Assembly: GCA_003864495.1 (NCBI GenBank)
Contig: ML133437.1
Coordinates: 1,240,001-1,304,000, forward strand
Length of the DNA: 64,000 nt
DNA from: Nemopilema nomurai
Taxonomy: Eukaryota; Cnidaria; Scyphozoa; Rhizostomeae; Rhizostomatidae
Direction of reading: 5' to 3'
The number at the start of each line of letters is the position of its first letter. The first letter of the stretch is position 1. Under the pieces are notes generated by a model that worked only from the letters and a program-made list of their open reading frames with translations, was not told the origin of the DNA and did not search any database. Positions 25,801-35,473 of this stretch are shown here, piece by piece. Made by a program: the position numbers and the translations under genes.

Positions 25801-27022
25801 TTTATAGGAAGCCTGTACTCTGCTTTTTCTATCAAATATCATCCATATAATCTAATCATATGCAAGTTCCAGCAGCATGTAAGCTCTAGTACCAAAAGAT
25901 ATCCCATAATATACTCTTTTGCCAAAAAATTGTTTGCTGCATTTCATTGGTGAAGTAGAAAAATCAATCTTTGAACTCCAAACAGTCAACTACAGTGGGG
26001 TAATTGATAGGTCATTCAAGATACAGATGAATTGCTTAAAAAGCTAAAAAAAATCCAAATTTACCCATATTTGGTGTCCCAGGTCTACTAAAACTATACC
26101 CTCTTCCACCTGAAAAAAGAAAACCATGATGCTTTGTTAACGTTAAAAAGAATGAATGAGAATTGACATGACCAAACAGTGTATTAATGCATACTTCATG
26201 GTTCACCCTCTCTAGGACAAAAAGCCCCTGGTAGTTTGGCTGTATGGATGTTTTAGCACTTGCAGAACTGTTGTTTATTAAACTCACATTTAAGTTATCA
26301 AAGCTAACTCTTTAAATATTGGCAATACGATATCATTCAAAAGCTAACAGTAATACAAAGTAATTCAAAAGTAATACAAAGTCATGTCCCTATTCTTCCT
26401 ATTCTATAGTATCTTTTTCCTTGGCATCCACAACTGGCTATTTATTCTGTCAGCTTTTTGTCATTTCCCAATGGTTGCAAACTCTGAGGAGTGTCGGACA
26501 AAAAGTACTTTAAGTATGCAAAAACTGGTTCCGCTATTTCTAGCTATTATGAAGTTTTGTACTGTAAAGCTCTTGTTCATCCAAAGTTTTTATAGGCTAT
26601 AGCTCAAGCTTCCAAGAAAGAAATGGTGATGCATACAATGTGAAAGCAAAAATAGCTTAGATTAATAGTAATAAAGATTTAACTCCTCATATAAAAATAT
26701 GCAATTGTTTTAATTGAATTTACTTACTCCCTCTTAACCTGTTTTTGAATAAGTCTCCATTTCTTTTCTTCTCCTCAATTTCTCTTGCCAGCTTCTTTGC
26801 CTCCAGCAACAAATACACTGCTTTGGTGTACTTTGGTTCAGGGCATGGGGAACCTGTCCCAGTAGCCCTTTTACATTCAACTTCCTTCGAGGGTTCTGGC
26901 TTATTCTTCACAGAATTTTCATATGAAGAGTTAAAAGTATGTGACCTTTGCACTGTTGTTTTTTTCTTTTTCTTTCCTTTTACAGCACTACCTGCCCTTT
27001 CTGCCTTGTCTTGTATTGGCAT
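19838..27022 (-). CDS. RASSF: Ras-association domain family protein, RASSF2/4/6 type (RA + SARAH)
   Basis: Thirteen coding exons, 5' to 3': 27022-26728, 26109-26065, 25509-25394, 25119-25046, 24475-24400, 24213-24076, 23926-23777, 23422-23321, 22662-22611, 22142-22078, 21978-21922, 21085-20988, 19913-19838; 447 residues, phases consistent throughout. Residues 1-98 are Lys/Glu-rich (SAVKGKKKKKTT, KKLAREIEEKKRNGD). Residues about 133-152 carry VCRRCEECGRDLSTGYYSE, resembling the first half of a LIM zinc finger. LRTYNTYYCEKPFQI and EGTLKVYWGLKKPVSLK match the conserved N-terminal block of vertebrate RASSF2/4/6. The RA domain (about 299-390) has YGVPTTLRVSSNMKTDDVV, RSPLVQRLCLGPCE and KIFIMEKE. 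The SARAH-type helix is QYINFAMPELEIFLKKFEEE and onwards. Family role: Ras-GTP effector that binds MST/Hippo kinases through SARAH. Coding begins inside exon 2 (acceptor at about 27030); a noncoding exon ends at 27985. The last intron holds a minisatellite and a tRNA-like sequence. Confidence 0.9.
20088..20518. repeat. Compound 30/38-bp minisatellite in last RASSF intron
   Basis: Thirteen starts of GGGCTATTTTGAAGAAACAG (the last one altered to GGGCTATCTTG) are followed by one of two tails: GTGGTAGGACA (30-bp unit) or an extended tail containing GATACAGTGATAGGACA (38-bp unit). The two unit types are interspersed, so this is a higher-order array rather than a simple run. Confidence 0.95.
20705..20776 (-). 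tRNA. tRNA-like sequence (tRNA pseudogene or SINE head; anticodon uncertain)
   Basis: Minus strand: a perfect 7-bp acceptor stem (GACCCGA/TCGGGTC), D arm TAGCTCAGCGGTAGAGC matching the Pol III A box, and T arm GTGAGTTCGAGTCTTGC matching the B box. The anticodon arm has one nucleotide more than usual and pairs imperfectly; the only loop with U33 is GTACGAA, which would give anticodon ACG (Arg). No T-run terminator follows within about 50 bases. A degenerate copy or SINE-derived head is as likely as a working gene. Confidence 0.5.
22437..22560. repeat. Local duplication in RASSF intron
   Basis: GAACGAAGCGTGTCGAGAAG occurs near 22437 and again near 22514, each followed by GC and a GTAC/TAGCGT-rich segment; related GTACATCTAGCGT motifs lie between. 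It is a degenerate tandem duplication with period about 77 bp. Confidence 0.7.
22712..22819. repeat. Long imperfect inverted repeat (hairpin or foldback element)
   Basis: Arms of about 33 bp, containing CCATATTGTTGTGATAGTC at 22727-22745 and its reverse complement at about 22786-22804, flank a loop of about 40 bp. Weaker inverted similarity extends outward on both sides (AAATTTTGTAATGACGAATA versus a matching complement near 22820-22840). It lies in a RASSF intron and is probably a foldback MITE. Confidence 0.65.
26425..26585 (+). repeat. Dispersed short repeat, copy 1 (RASSF intron)
   Basis: Contains TATTTATTCTGTCAGCTTTT, then TATGCAAAAACTGGTTCCGC and GAAGTTTTGTACTGTAAAG. The same order of motifs is found in reverse orientation at 28390-28520 and, more diverged, in reverse near 24533-24628; a partial copy lies at 28857-28915. 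The ends are not defined, so the element type is unknown. Confidence 0.6.
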
Positions 27023-27029
27023 TATGTTA

Positions 27030-29092
27030 CTAGTAAAATCATAAGTTAACTTTAAAAACAATTTTGAAATCAAGGCTATTTGAACATTCAAACATTAAAG
27101 TTCAAGTAAACTACTTTGGATAATATGTGAAACTGCAAATAAATAAAATAACACATGCATATGAATGGAAAAAAAGATATTAAAGGTTTAGAGCAGCCAA
27201 AAACTTGATAGTTGGATGCAGCACTAGGGCAAGGCAGAATAGAGTACCCTCCTCTGACAAATAAAATACTCTGTGGTAAATACTCTGGTTGATAAATGTA
27301 TTTTAAATACCCACTAATATTCGTTTCAAATGTTGACAACTGACAGCAATAAACAGCTGCAAACACTTACAAAGGGTAAGGTGGGTTTTTTCAAATGTTC
27401 TAAATAGCATATCTGGAACTTTTTCGCTCTTTAACACATTCAAATTCAAAATTCTAGCCAATTTGTTGTCCTAAATTCACAACAGGAGCCAAATAGCATG
27501 TTTATTGAAGAAAATAGGTTTTAAAACAAAAGCTTTACAAAAGGACACCATTTAACATTGCTTTTTGGAGACCGGTAATAGCATTCACGTACCTTAGTCA
27601 AAACTCTGCATAGGGTGGATTAAAAAGCAAAAGGTATATTAAAAAATGCAGACGAAATATCTTTTTTTGCATTCAGATGGCGTGAAAACTTTTCACTGAA
27701 AAGCAAACATTATTCACTCGTTTTCCATGACTACCAAAGGCTGCCACACACAACATAACATTGCATTTGGCTGATGCAATGCTTCCTTGTGACTCTATTT
27801 AAAACAGGTTGAGCAGAGCTTGTAATATCGCAGACCTACCGTCGTCAGAGCCTCGTCATAATTTATGGGGAAAATTTGGCAGCTTCACGTTGAGTAAAAT
27901 GAAGCACGCCTGAGCAAACTGGTGTCAACGGCAAATATAATTCATGACCCTGTATGAAATAGCAGTGGGTTTTAGTTTACTCACATCAGAAATCCACAGC
28001 GAAAGGTCAGTCCAGTTCTCTTCCCTCCGTCAACAAGAAGTCCTCCTCGGATTCGAGAGCGGAAACCAAACAACATACACGCGTAGAAATGAAAACGAGA
28101 CAGGATACAGCTATTAATTACGTCATTGCTATATGGCGACTGGTTTGTTTACCAGTGGAGACAGAGAAAAACCAAAAACGCGATTTCTACATTGCTCAAA
28201 ACATAGTCAAAACATAGTCCTCCTTTCTATTGACTATGCTCAAAACGATCCAGTGCTGGTCTAGATTTCAGTTTCGTATGTGGCATCAAAATGAAAAAGT
28301 TGGTGACAGAAAAAGCCGACAACAACAAAATAGTGTAAAACATTACAAAGAGGGCTAAACCAATTTACGAACAAGTGCCTTGAGTTACAAAACTTCACAC
28401 TAGCAAGAAAGAGCGGAGCTAGTTTTTGCATACTTACAGTATTTTTAGCACGTCACTCCTTGGGGTATGCAAACGTCGGAAGATAGCCAAAAGCTGACAG
28501 AATAAATAGCCAGTTGCGGATCGAAAACACTAGACGGGGATGATAAGAAGAGCGCATGATTGGTTATAATTGACCAATCTGCGTTACTTAACACCTAACT
28601 TTAATAAAACCAAAGGGAAAAGACGAACTTTTTCTGTCTACAAAGAATGGGATTTTCCATTGAAATGTACAGATATGGTCGGCCTCTTTGATGATGTGAC
28701 CATGGAAGTGGGGGCCAAAATTTAATAAATATAAAATCAAAAAATGGAATAAACTAATTGTAATTATTAACTAAATGTAATTCTTTAGTATATGAAAATT
28801 GCATTTATTTAAACCTATATAATTTATATTAATACTTCAAACAAATGCTTTATTTTGTGGTACAGAACTTCAAAATAGCTCGAAATAGCGGGACCAGATT
28901 TTGCATACGTGAAATACATGAGGAAGAAAACACGTTACCATGACAACAAATGATAGCATAATCTACAACAGCAAGAACAGTACTCGCAACAACAACAAAA
29001 CAACAACCACAACAGCGACTTACTGCACTCGCTCCTTGCGACAACAACGCCTTCGCGTTCATTCAGCATGCTGCAACAATTTGGAGGACAAG
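27030..29092. promoter_or_regulatory. Divergent 5' region of RASSF (-) and HMGCL (+)
   Basis: RASSF coding starts at 27022 and HMGCL at 29093, transcribed away from each other. A donor-like GAT/GTGAGT on the minus strand at 27985 suggests a noncoding first RASSF exon reaching to about 28.1 kb. Between about 28.1 and 29.0 kb are dispersed repeats and, just before the HMGCL start, a CAA-rich stretch (about 28985-29020). No TATA or other element could be assigned with confidence. Confidence 0.45.
28390..28520 (-). repeat. Dispersed short repeat, copy 2 (upstream of RASSF and HMGCL)
   Basis: The reverse complement reads GGCTATTTATTCTGTCAGCT, then AAGTATGCAAAAACTAGCTC and GTGAAGTTTTGTAACTC, colinear with the copy at 26425-26585. 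It sits in the intergenic region between the two divergent genes. Confidence 0.6.
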
Positions 29093-32000
29093 ATGACGAC
29101 AAGAATGGCCAGGCTCCGGTCGCACGATCTGTCGAGGCTCTGTTGTGCAATAGGCTCGAAAGCTAGGCCGCAATTGCTGGTATGACCGACTATCTTTTGG
29201 TATATAATTTTGCTGCTTTTTCCAAGCCATTATGCTTTTTGCATTGGCTTGTTTGATGCTGTTTTTGTGTTTGAGAGTTTGCCTAAACCTAACCAAAAAT
29301 TTTTTAAAAGAGGGCTATAATTGTTACCACAGACCTTCTTAGGGTTAGGGGACCAAAGAAATATAGACCCCTTCTTGGTCCTGGTCTATGACTACAGACT
29401 ATTTCCTCTTGAGCTACACACCAACATACAAGTCAGAATTCATAACATCAGATACACATCACTCTTCCTCTTTTGTAGCTGATTGTATGTTAGTGGTAAT
29501 AATTTTACATTTAATGGTATTAATTTACTGGATTGATTTTGTTTTCATTTTCAACAAGCTGGTCATTTTCTAGATCTACTGTTTTTTTACCTTTGTTCAA
29601 TTACCAAAATCAGAAGTTGACAATATCATTTTACTAGTTTTTAATCATTAATTAATTTTGTATTTGCCACTTTGTTTTAAAACAAATATATTGAGTAAGC
29701 AACTTTGCCTATATACTGGTCACATGATTTTCTGTAGCTTGAGAGATATCTGTCATCAGCCAGTAGTGATTATGTTAGAGTTGTTGAAGTTGGACCAAGG
29801 GATGGCTTGCAAAATGAAAAGGTATTCAAAGTGTTTTTATAAATTGCTCATTTTCATTTCTATGATAGCCAAAAATTTGTCTTTTAATCTCCTTTCATTA
29901 TTTATTAACTTTTTGAGTGCATTCTCATTACAATATATAACTATTTAGATTAATTTATCTTTTTGAAAAGTAAGTAGACAAACTTTTTTAATTTGCAATC
30001 CTTCTTAGACCAATACTTTATTTTGCGCTCTTTTGAGAAATCAACTTAAGGAAGGCCCAGTGATTAATCCATGTACAGTGCTAATCTTTCTTAAAATAAT
30101 TAGAAAATGTCTGCCTCCCAATGGGTAAACTAAATTGAGCTGCCATTCAGCAACTGTTGGTATTTAACATAATTAATTAAAATCATTCTGGTTTGAATGA
30201 ACACTGTTATATCCAACCATGGTCTCTTACTTCAGGTGATTATCAGCACTGACTCCAAAATTGAGTTTATCAACAGATTATCAAATACTGGCTTGAAAGC
30301 AATCGAAAGTACAAGTTTTGTTTCTCCTAAATGGGTGCCACAGGTATAATAAGTGTTTTTCAACTTATACTTGAGTTCACATACCTCAGATAATATGCTT
30401 AAACTCAGCACTTATAATTGTGTTATTTATAATTGTTAAACAAGAAAAATCTTATATAGCAAACATGCAATTATTCATCAATCATCAATCAATCAGAACA
30501 TTTTTAGGTAAATTGATGCTGATATTATGATACTCAGGAGGATACTCATCCGAAATTAGAAAAAAAACATGATTTTTAAATGTTACATTAACTTTTAAGC
30601 TGTGGAATGTTTAATGTAATTTTTCTCAACTTTCACCTAATTGATATATCATATAAGTTTGCAGATAGCAAAGAAGTGATGACTAAAATTGAGAGAAGAA
30701 ATGGAATTACATACCCTGTCCTGGTTCCAAATATACAAGGCCTTCAGATTGCAGTAAGAGGACAGATTTATTGTTTATTGAATTTTACTTCAGGTAGTTA
30801 GTAATAATTAAAAAAACAGAAAGACTTATCATGTATTTTGTCTTTGAAATCCTTTTTTAAATTGAAAAGTGCAAAAAAGATTCCCAGTGTATGATTTCAT
30901 AGCCAACTATGGGAAAATTATCCACTTGAGTACCTGTGCATGTCTTAATATGAGTATGCTTGTCTAGATGCTTTGACTCTAAGAATTCTGTGGCCAAGGA
31001 AATCTGACCTAACGTTTCACCTTAACTGCATTTCTTTCAGCTAACAACTGGAGTTACAGAAATTGCCATTTTTGGAGCTGCTTCAGAATCTTTTTCAAGG
31101 TAGAGTATCTATGGTTCCCTCATGGTGCAATTTCTAATGAATAAGTTTCTGTCAACATATGAACCACCAAATTATGTGTGTGATTCAGCTATAGCAGAAC
31201 ACTCTTACAAAATCCAGATTGTGCAAATAATATATATAATTAAAGACAATAATCTGTGTTCATCTTGTGTTCTGTGTTTGTCACCTTTGCAATATTTTTG
31301 TCATACTGCATAACTTTTAAAATGATTTTATACAATTTAAAGGAAAAACATTAACTGCTCCATAGAAGAGAGCCTGGAAAGATTCAGACCAGTTGCTGAA
31401 GCTGCAAAGGAGCATGGCATTAGAGTTCGTGGGTGGGAAATTAATTTTCTTTCATCCTGAATTTAAAGAGTAGGATTGGCCTGTAAAGTCATTATTTCAC
31501 CTTTTTCATTCCTGAACTGGCACTGTATTTTGATAAGAAAAGCATGTATCTAAAGGTTTATTGTTTTTACATAAGCTACACTTGATAATTGGATACAGAG
31601 TCTTGAAAAATTCATATTTCTACATGAGTATATCTTAATTCTAAATTCTGGAGAACTAATTTTTTATTCTGCACTTGTTTCAGTTTTAATTCCTTTTGAA
31701 AACATAAGTTTGTCTGTCATATTATTCACACCATAACTTCCTTTGCCTTCTTGCAGAATGAACTTGTAATACATTTTGCTTTCAATGCAACAGCAACTTA
31801 GAATGCTTGTTAGCAAAGCCAATTTTTTTCTTCTACCAACATTGCAGGTATGTTTCCTGCGTAGTTGGGTGTCCTTATGAAGGAGATATTCAACCACAAG
31901 CAGTTGCAAAGGTTCATTTATTTCATGTTGATGCTCTCTCCAACTTATCAATGATTTCATGATGACATTTCATCAATGATTCATCATTTTCTTTTTATTT

Positions 32001-33727
32001 CATACCTTCGCGACATGTACATCATTTTACAAAATCCTTCAGTTCAAACTTTCTACGACCTGCCATTTGTTTAGGTCACACTTTGACCCTTCCAATTGCG
32101 TAATAGATAATTTCTCAAGCACTTTTCTGTCCTAATCTGCAAGTTCCCTTGGCCTATTGAAACTTGCATGACAGGTTGCCAAAGCGATGTTGGAACTTGG
32201 TTGCTACGAGATTTCTCTTGGCGATACAATTGGAGTCGGTACACCAGGTGCTTTCTCTTATACGTCAGTTCCAGGGTTTCTCTTTGGTACTTTTGGTAAA
32301 TAAATGTTTAAAAAGGCAAACAATATTTTACTTTGCATTGAGGGTTTTACTCTGATTTCGTGGGAAAAAGGGATATATGGTGCTTACATCTATATTTGTG
32401 CTGTGGTTGATAATCCCTACCCATCGTTTAAGAGTCACATTAAACTCCCATAGATGTATAGAAAAAGTTTTAATAAATCACGACAGATACCTGGTTGGGA
32501 AAAAGCAAACAAAGCTAACATTCTTCGTTGTTCCTTGCATTCTCTTTAAACCCAGCCCGTTACGAAGACCATTTGATTTTTCCGGTTAGGATCGATCAAT
32601 GCAATGTTAGACGCGGTTTTGTGTGAAGTGAAGCCTTCCCAGTTGGCAATGCATTGTCATGACACGTATGGCCAAGCACTCGCCAACATTCTTGCGTCGC
32701 TTCAGGTGAGCCATCCGTCGCCTTCATTGATTTTCTACAATGGTGTTCAAGGATCGATTTCTTGCTTTTAAAAGTGGATAATAATTGGTGCGCAAAGTCA
32801 GCAACACTTGATATCAAATCGATTAAGTTACATGTGAATAAATCAAGGCCAGAGACTATAGAAGGAATGTCAAAGGTGGATGAAGGGTCAGACGCCAGCT
32901 TTAAAGCATGTTCAACTGTATTAAAACTTTTTGCACAGTTTCAGTGTCCAACTTTATAATTTCTGACCGTATTGACATATGAATAGTAGAATTGGCCTTT
33001 TTTGCTACGTTAAAATTCAACCTCAAGGTGTCTAATATCACGTGCGCTTATTTCCCAACAAACTGCCTGTTATTGATCATATCTTCAAAAAAACTAGAGT
33101 CGAATTTGTTACCTATTCCGTGATTTTGCTCCACATAGCGAGGAGTGCGTACTGTTGATGCTTCTGTCGCTGGTCTTGGAGGGTGTCCATATGCCAAAGG
33201 CGCATCTGGAAATGTTGCCACGGAAGATGTTGTCTACATGTTGAAAGGTTTAGGGCTCCCGACGGTATGTTTCCTTTATCTCGAAGAACATCAATCACAA
33301 ATTTTTCTACAGAGAGGCTTGATTCTCTCCTGTCCTTGCAAGCTTACTCATGCTTCCTCCCTATAAAGGATGGTCCCCTGGATAAACCTGCTTTTTGGCA
33401 AGGTTCCAAGCCATACTTGAATAATATCGTCGAATCTACGTTCAAGACAGATCTTAGAAGCCAAGCATTCGTCGTCTTCTGGAACCGATACGGGACAAAG
33501 CATCAATGACTTCAGTGACAAACCAATTTGTATTTGTAGCAGCTTTGAAGATTTCAAGTTGTAATCAGACATTTTTTACAATTTTATAGGGAGTGAGCTT
33601 GACGAAAATTGTCAAAGTTGGACTGTGGATTTCAAAATTATTGAACAGACAACCTCAGTCAAAAGTTGCCATCGCGCTGTCAAAGAAGTCATGCGACGTT
33701 TGCTCTGGCAAAACTGAAATTCAATGA
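29093..33727 (+). CDS. HMGCL: Hydroxymethylglutaryl-CoA lyase, mitochondrial
   Basis: The enzyme cleaves HMG-CoA to acetyl-CoA and acetoacetate, the last step of leucine breakdown and of ketone-body formation. Eleven exons: 29093-29179, 29738-29821, 30236-30343, 30658-30753, 31041-31099, 31343-31432, 31848-31911, 32175-32247, 32590-32705, 33139-33264, 33590-33727; 346 residues, against 325 in human. Residues 1-29 ([18 protein letters not shown]...) are Arg-rich without acids at the start, as expected of a mitochondrial presequence. Active-site blocks are [13 protein letters not shown] (R50, D51), [28 protein letters not shown] (metal ligands H242, H244) and [14 protein letters not shown] (catalytic C275 and the following Asn). 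The fourth exon uses the weak acceptor ATATAAG at 30657; the better-looking TTTGCAG seven bases later would bring in a stop. The C-terminus ends SGKTEIQ, without the CKL-type peroxisomal signal of mammals. Confidence 0.96.
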
Positions 33728-35473
33728 ATAATGGTCCCCCTGATGTCATTTGAATTTTTAGATTTTGTGTAATTGATAACTATTCAAATTTGTTGTGTAT
33801 TAGACTTTTCAGTTTTTTTTTGGTCATATAAATATGGAAATTAGTTTTTTGCTGTAAACATACATCTGTTTCCGGGTTTCGTTGCCCCACTCGGACTCAA
33901 TCCAAACACTGTCGTTTTCAGATTAACCCACTTCTGTACAGGTGTGATATGAGCCTCTTCCCAACTAGGACATGCCTTGCCAGGGATTTCAGTACGGCTA
34001 CCCCTGAGCGTCTGGGTTTTATGAGATGGAAAATAAAAACATCAGCCCTTGTGTAAATCTAACCAAACAGGGTTTTGACCCCTTCTGCTAAACGGTGAAC
34101 TGTCTGCAAAAAGATCTACAGTATAACCAGGCGGTCGTGAAGAGATTTTCACAAGGGTGACGAAATTCTCGTGTGGTTCAGCTTACGAAGGCGATCGCCT
34201 ATCCAACAATATGCGCTGGAAGGTAGTCATTGACCCTAAGGACCTAAAAGGGAATCAGTGCTTCATCTCCGAACGGTTACCCAACGTTTGATAATCTAAA
34301 CGCGAGATTACTTTAGGTTCATAACTAAGGTATTTGACGCAAATGCCTAAAATGTCAACAAGGAAGAAGTTGACCTTTCATGCAGAAAAACTGTGATTTT
34401 TAATAACGAAAAAAGCTTCATTGACCAGCTTTTGCGGAGACACAAGCCAAAACGAAAAACCAGAGTGGAACTACAACAAATTTGTCATCATGAACTGTTG
34501 ATCTACAATCCCGAACAAAAATGAGTGTGACTTTACAAGGAAAGCTTATGTTTTCACTTTTCTTTAAAAAACAACTTTTCAAAGCTTGAAATGACATGGA
34601 TGTTGTAAAGACTAAAAATAGGATTGAACATCGATAAGTTCACTTTTGGAAAATATTTGTAGTAATTGTCAGAATCTGTTTTCATCTGATTGTATTATTA
34701 GCGATGTTTATCTAAAGCAACTTTTCGCCTACAAGAAAAGGTAAGTGCCATTTACTGACACTTTTTCTTCACATTTAATTCCAAACAATGGGAACTTGTT
34801 ATAATGTCATCATTTGATGCTAAAAACCGTCCTATTATATGTACGTTCGTAGAAATAAAACTGTAAATGAGCAACAAAGGACATTTTTAAAAAAGTTTAA
34901 ATACAGCAGTGAAAGGTGAAAATTGAGAAACTTTTAACAAAGCGCATTCATATTGGGACTGTTTAATATCTAAAGAATTGTGTTCTTATTTAATCAAACA
35001 TGTATCGCCGATCATTGCGAATCAATAGTGCTCTTACACAAAACTCTGCAGCAGTGTTGTACTGACACTGATATGCTGACTTGCCAAGACATAGCCTACC
35101 TAATTTTGGCTATATATGTTGGAAGATCATGCCATTTGTCCTCTTTTTCTTTCAACAGGGAAACAGTTTCATCTGAAAGTTGATGCAAAGAACGTCAACA
35201 CTGAATGATACTGCTTTTCATATATGTACAACGATAAGTATTTACATATTACATAAAACTATCAACATGTTTTTCTCTAAATGAATCATATTTATTCACA
35301 AGGAACTATCAACAAATTTACTGCGTAAGTTATTTCCAAGATTTCTCTGCTTTTAATCGCAATTCGACTAAAGCAAAACAAAATATATTAATATTTACAG
35401 GCAACAGAAGTATACAGTTACCTCTAAACATAAGAATATATAACACCTGTGCTCTTCCTTTTTTGTGTATATA
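33728..35473. other. HMGCL 3' flank and convergent intergenic region
   Basis: An AATAAA at 34032-34037 is a likely HMGCL polyadenylation signal. The rest, to the stop of the minus-strand gene at 35474, is AT-rich. I see no coding exon or repeat that I can support. Confidence 0.5.

Noticed and set aside
26745..27044. Plus-strand frame of 99 codons opposite the first RASSF coding exon
   Set aside because: Antisense shadow of a Lys/Glu-rich exon; the minus strand has the splice sites and phase.
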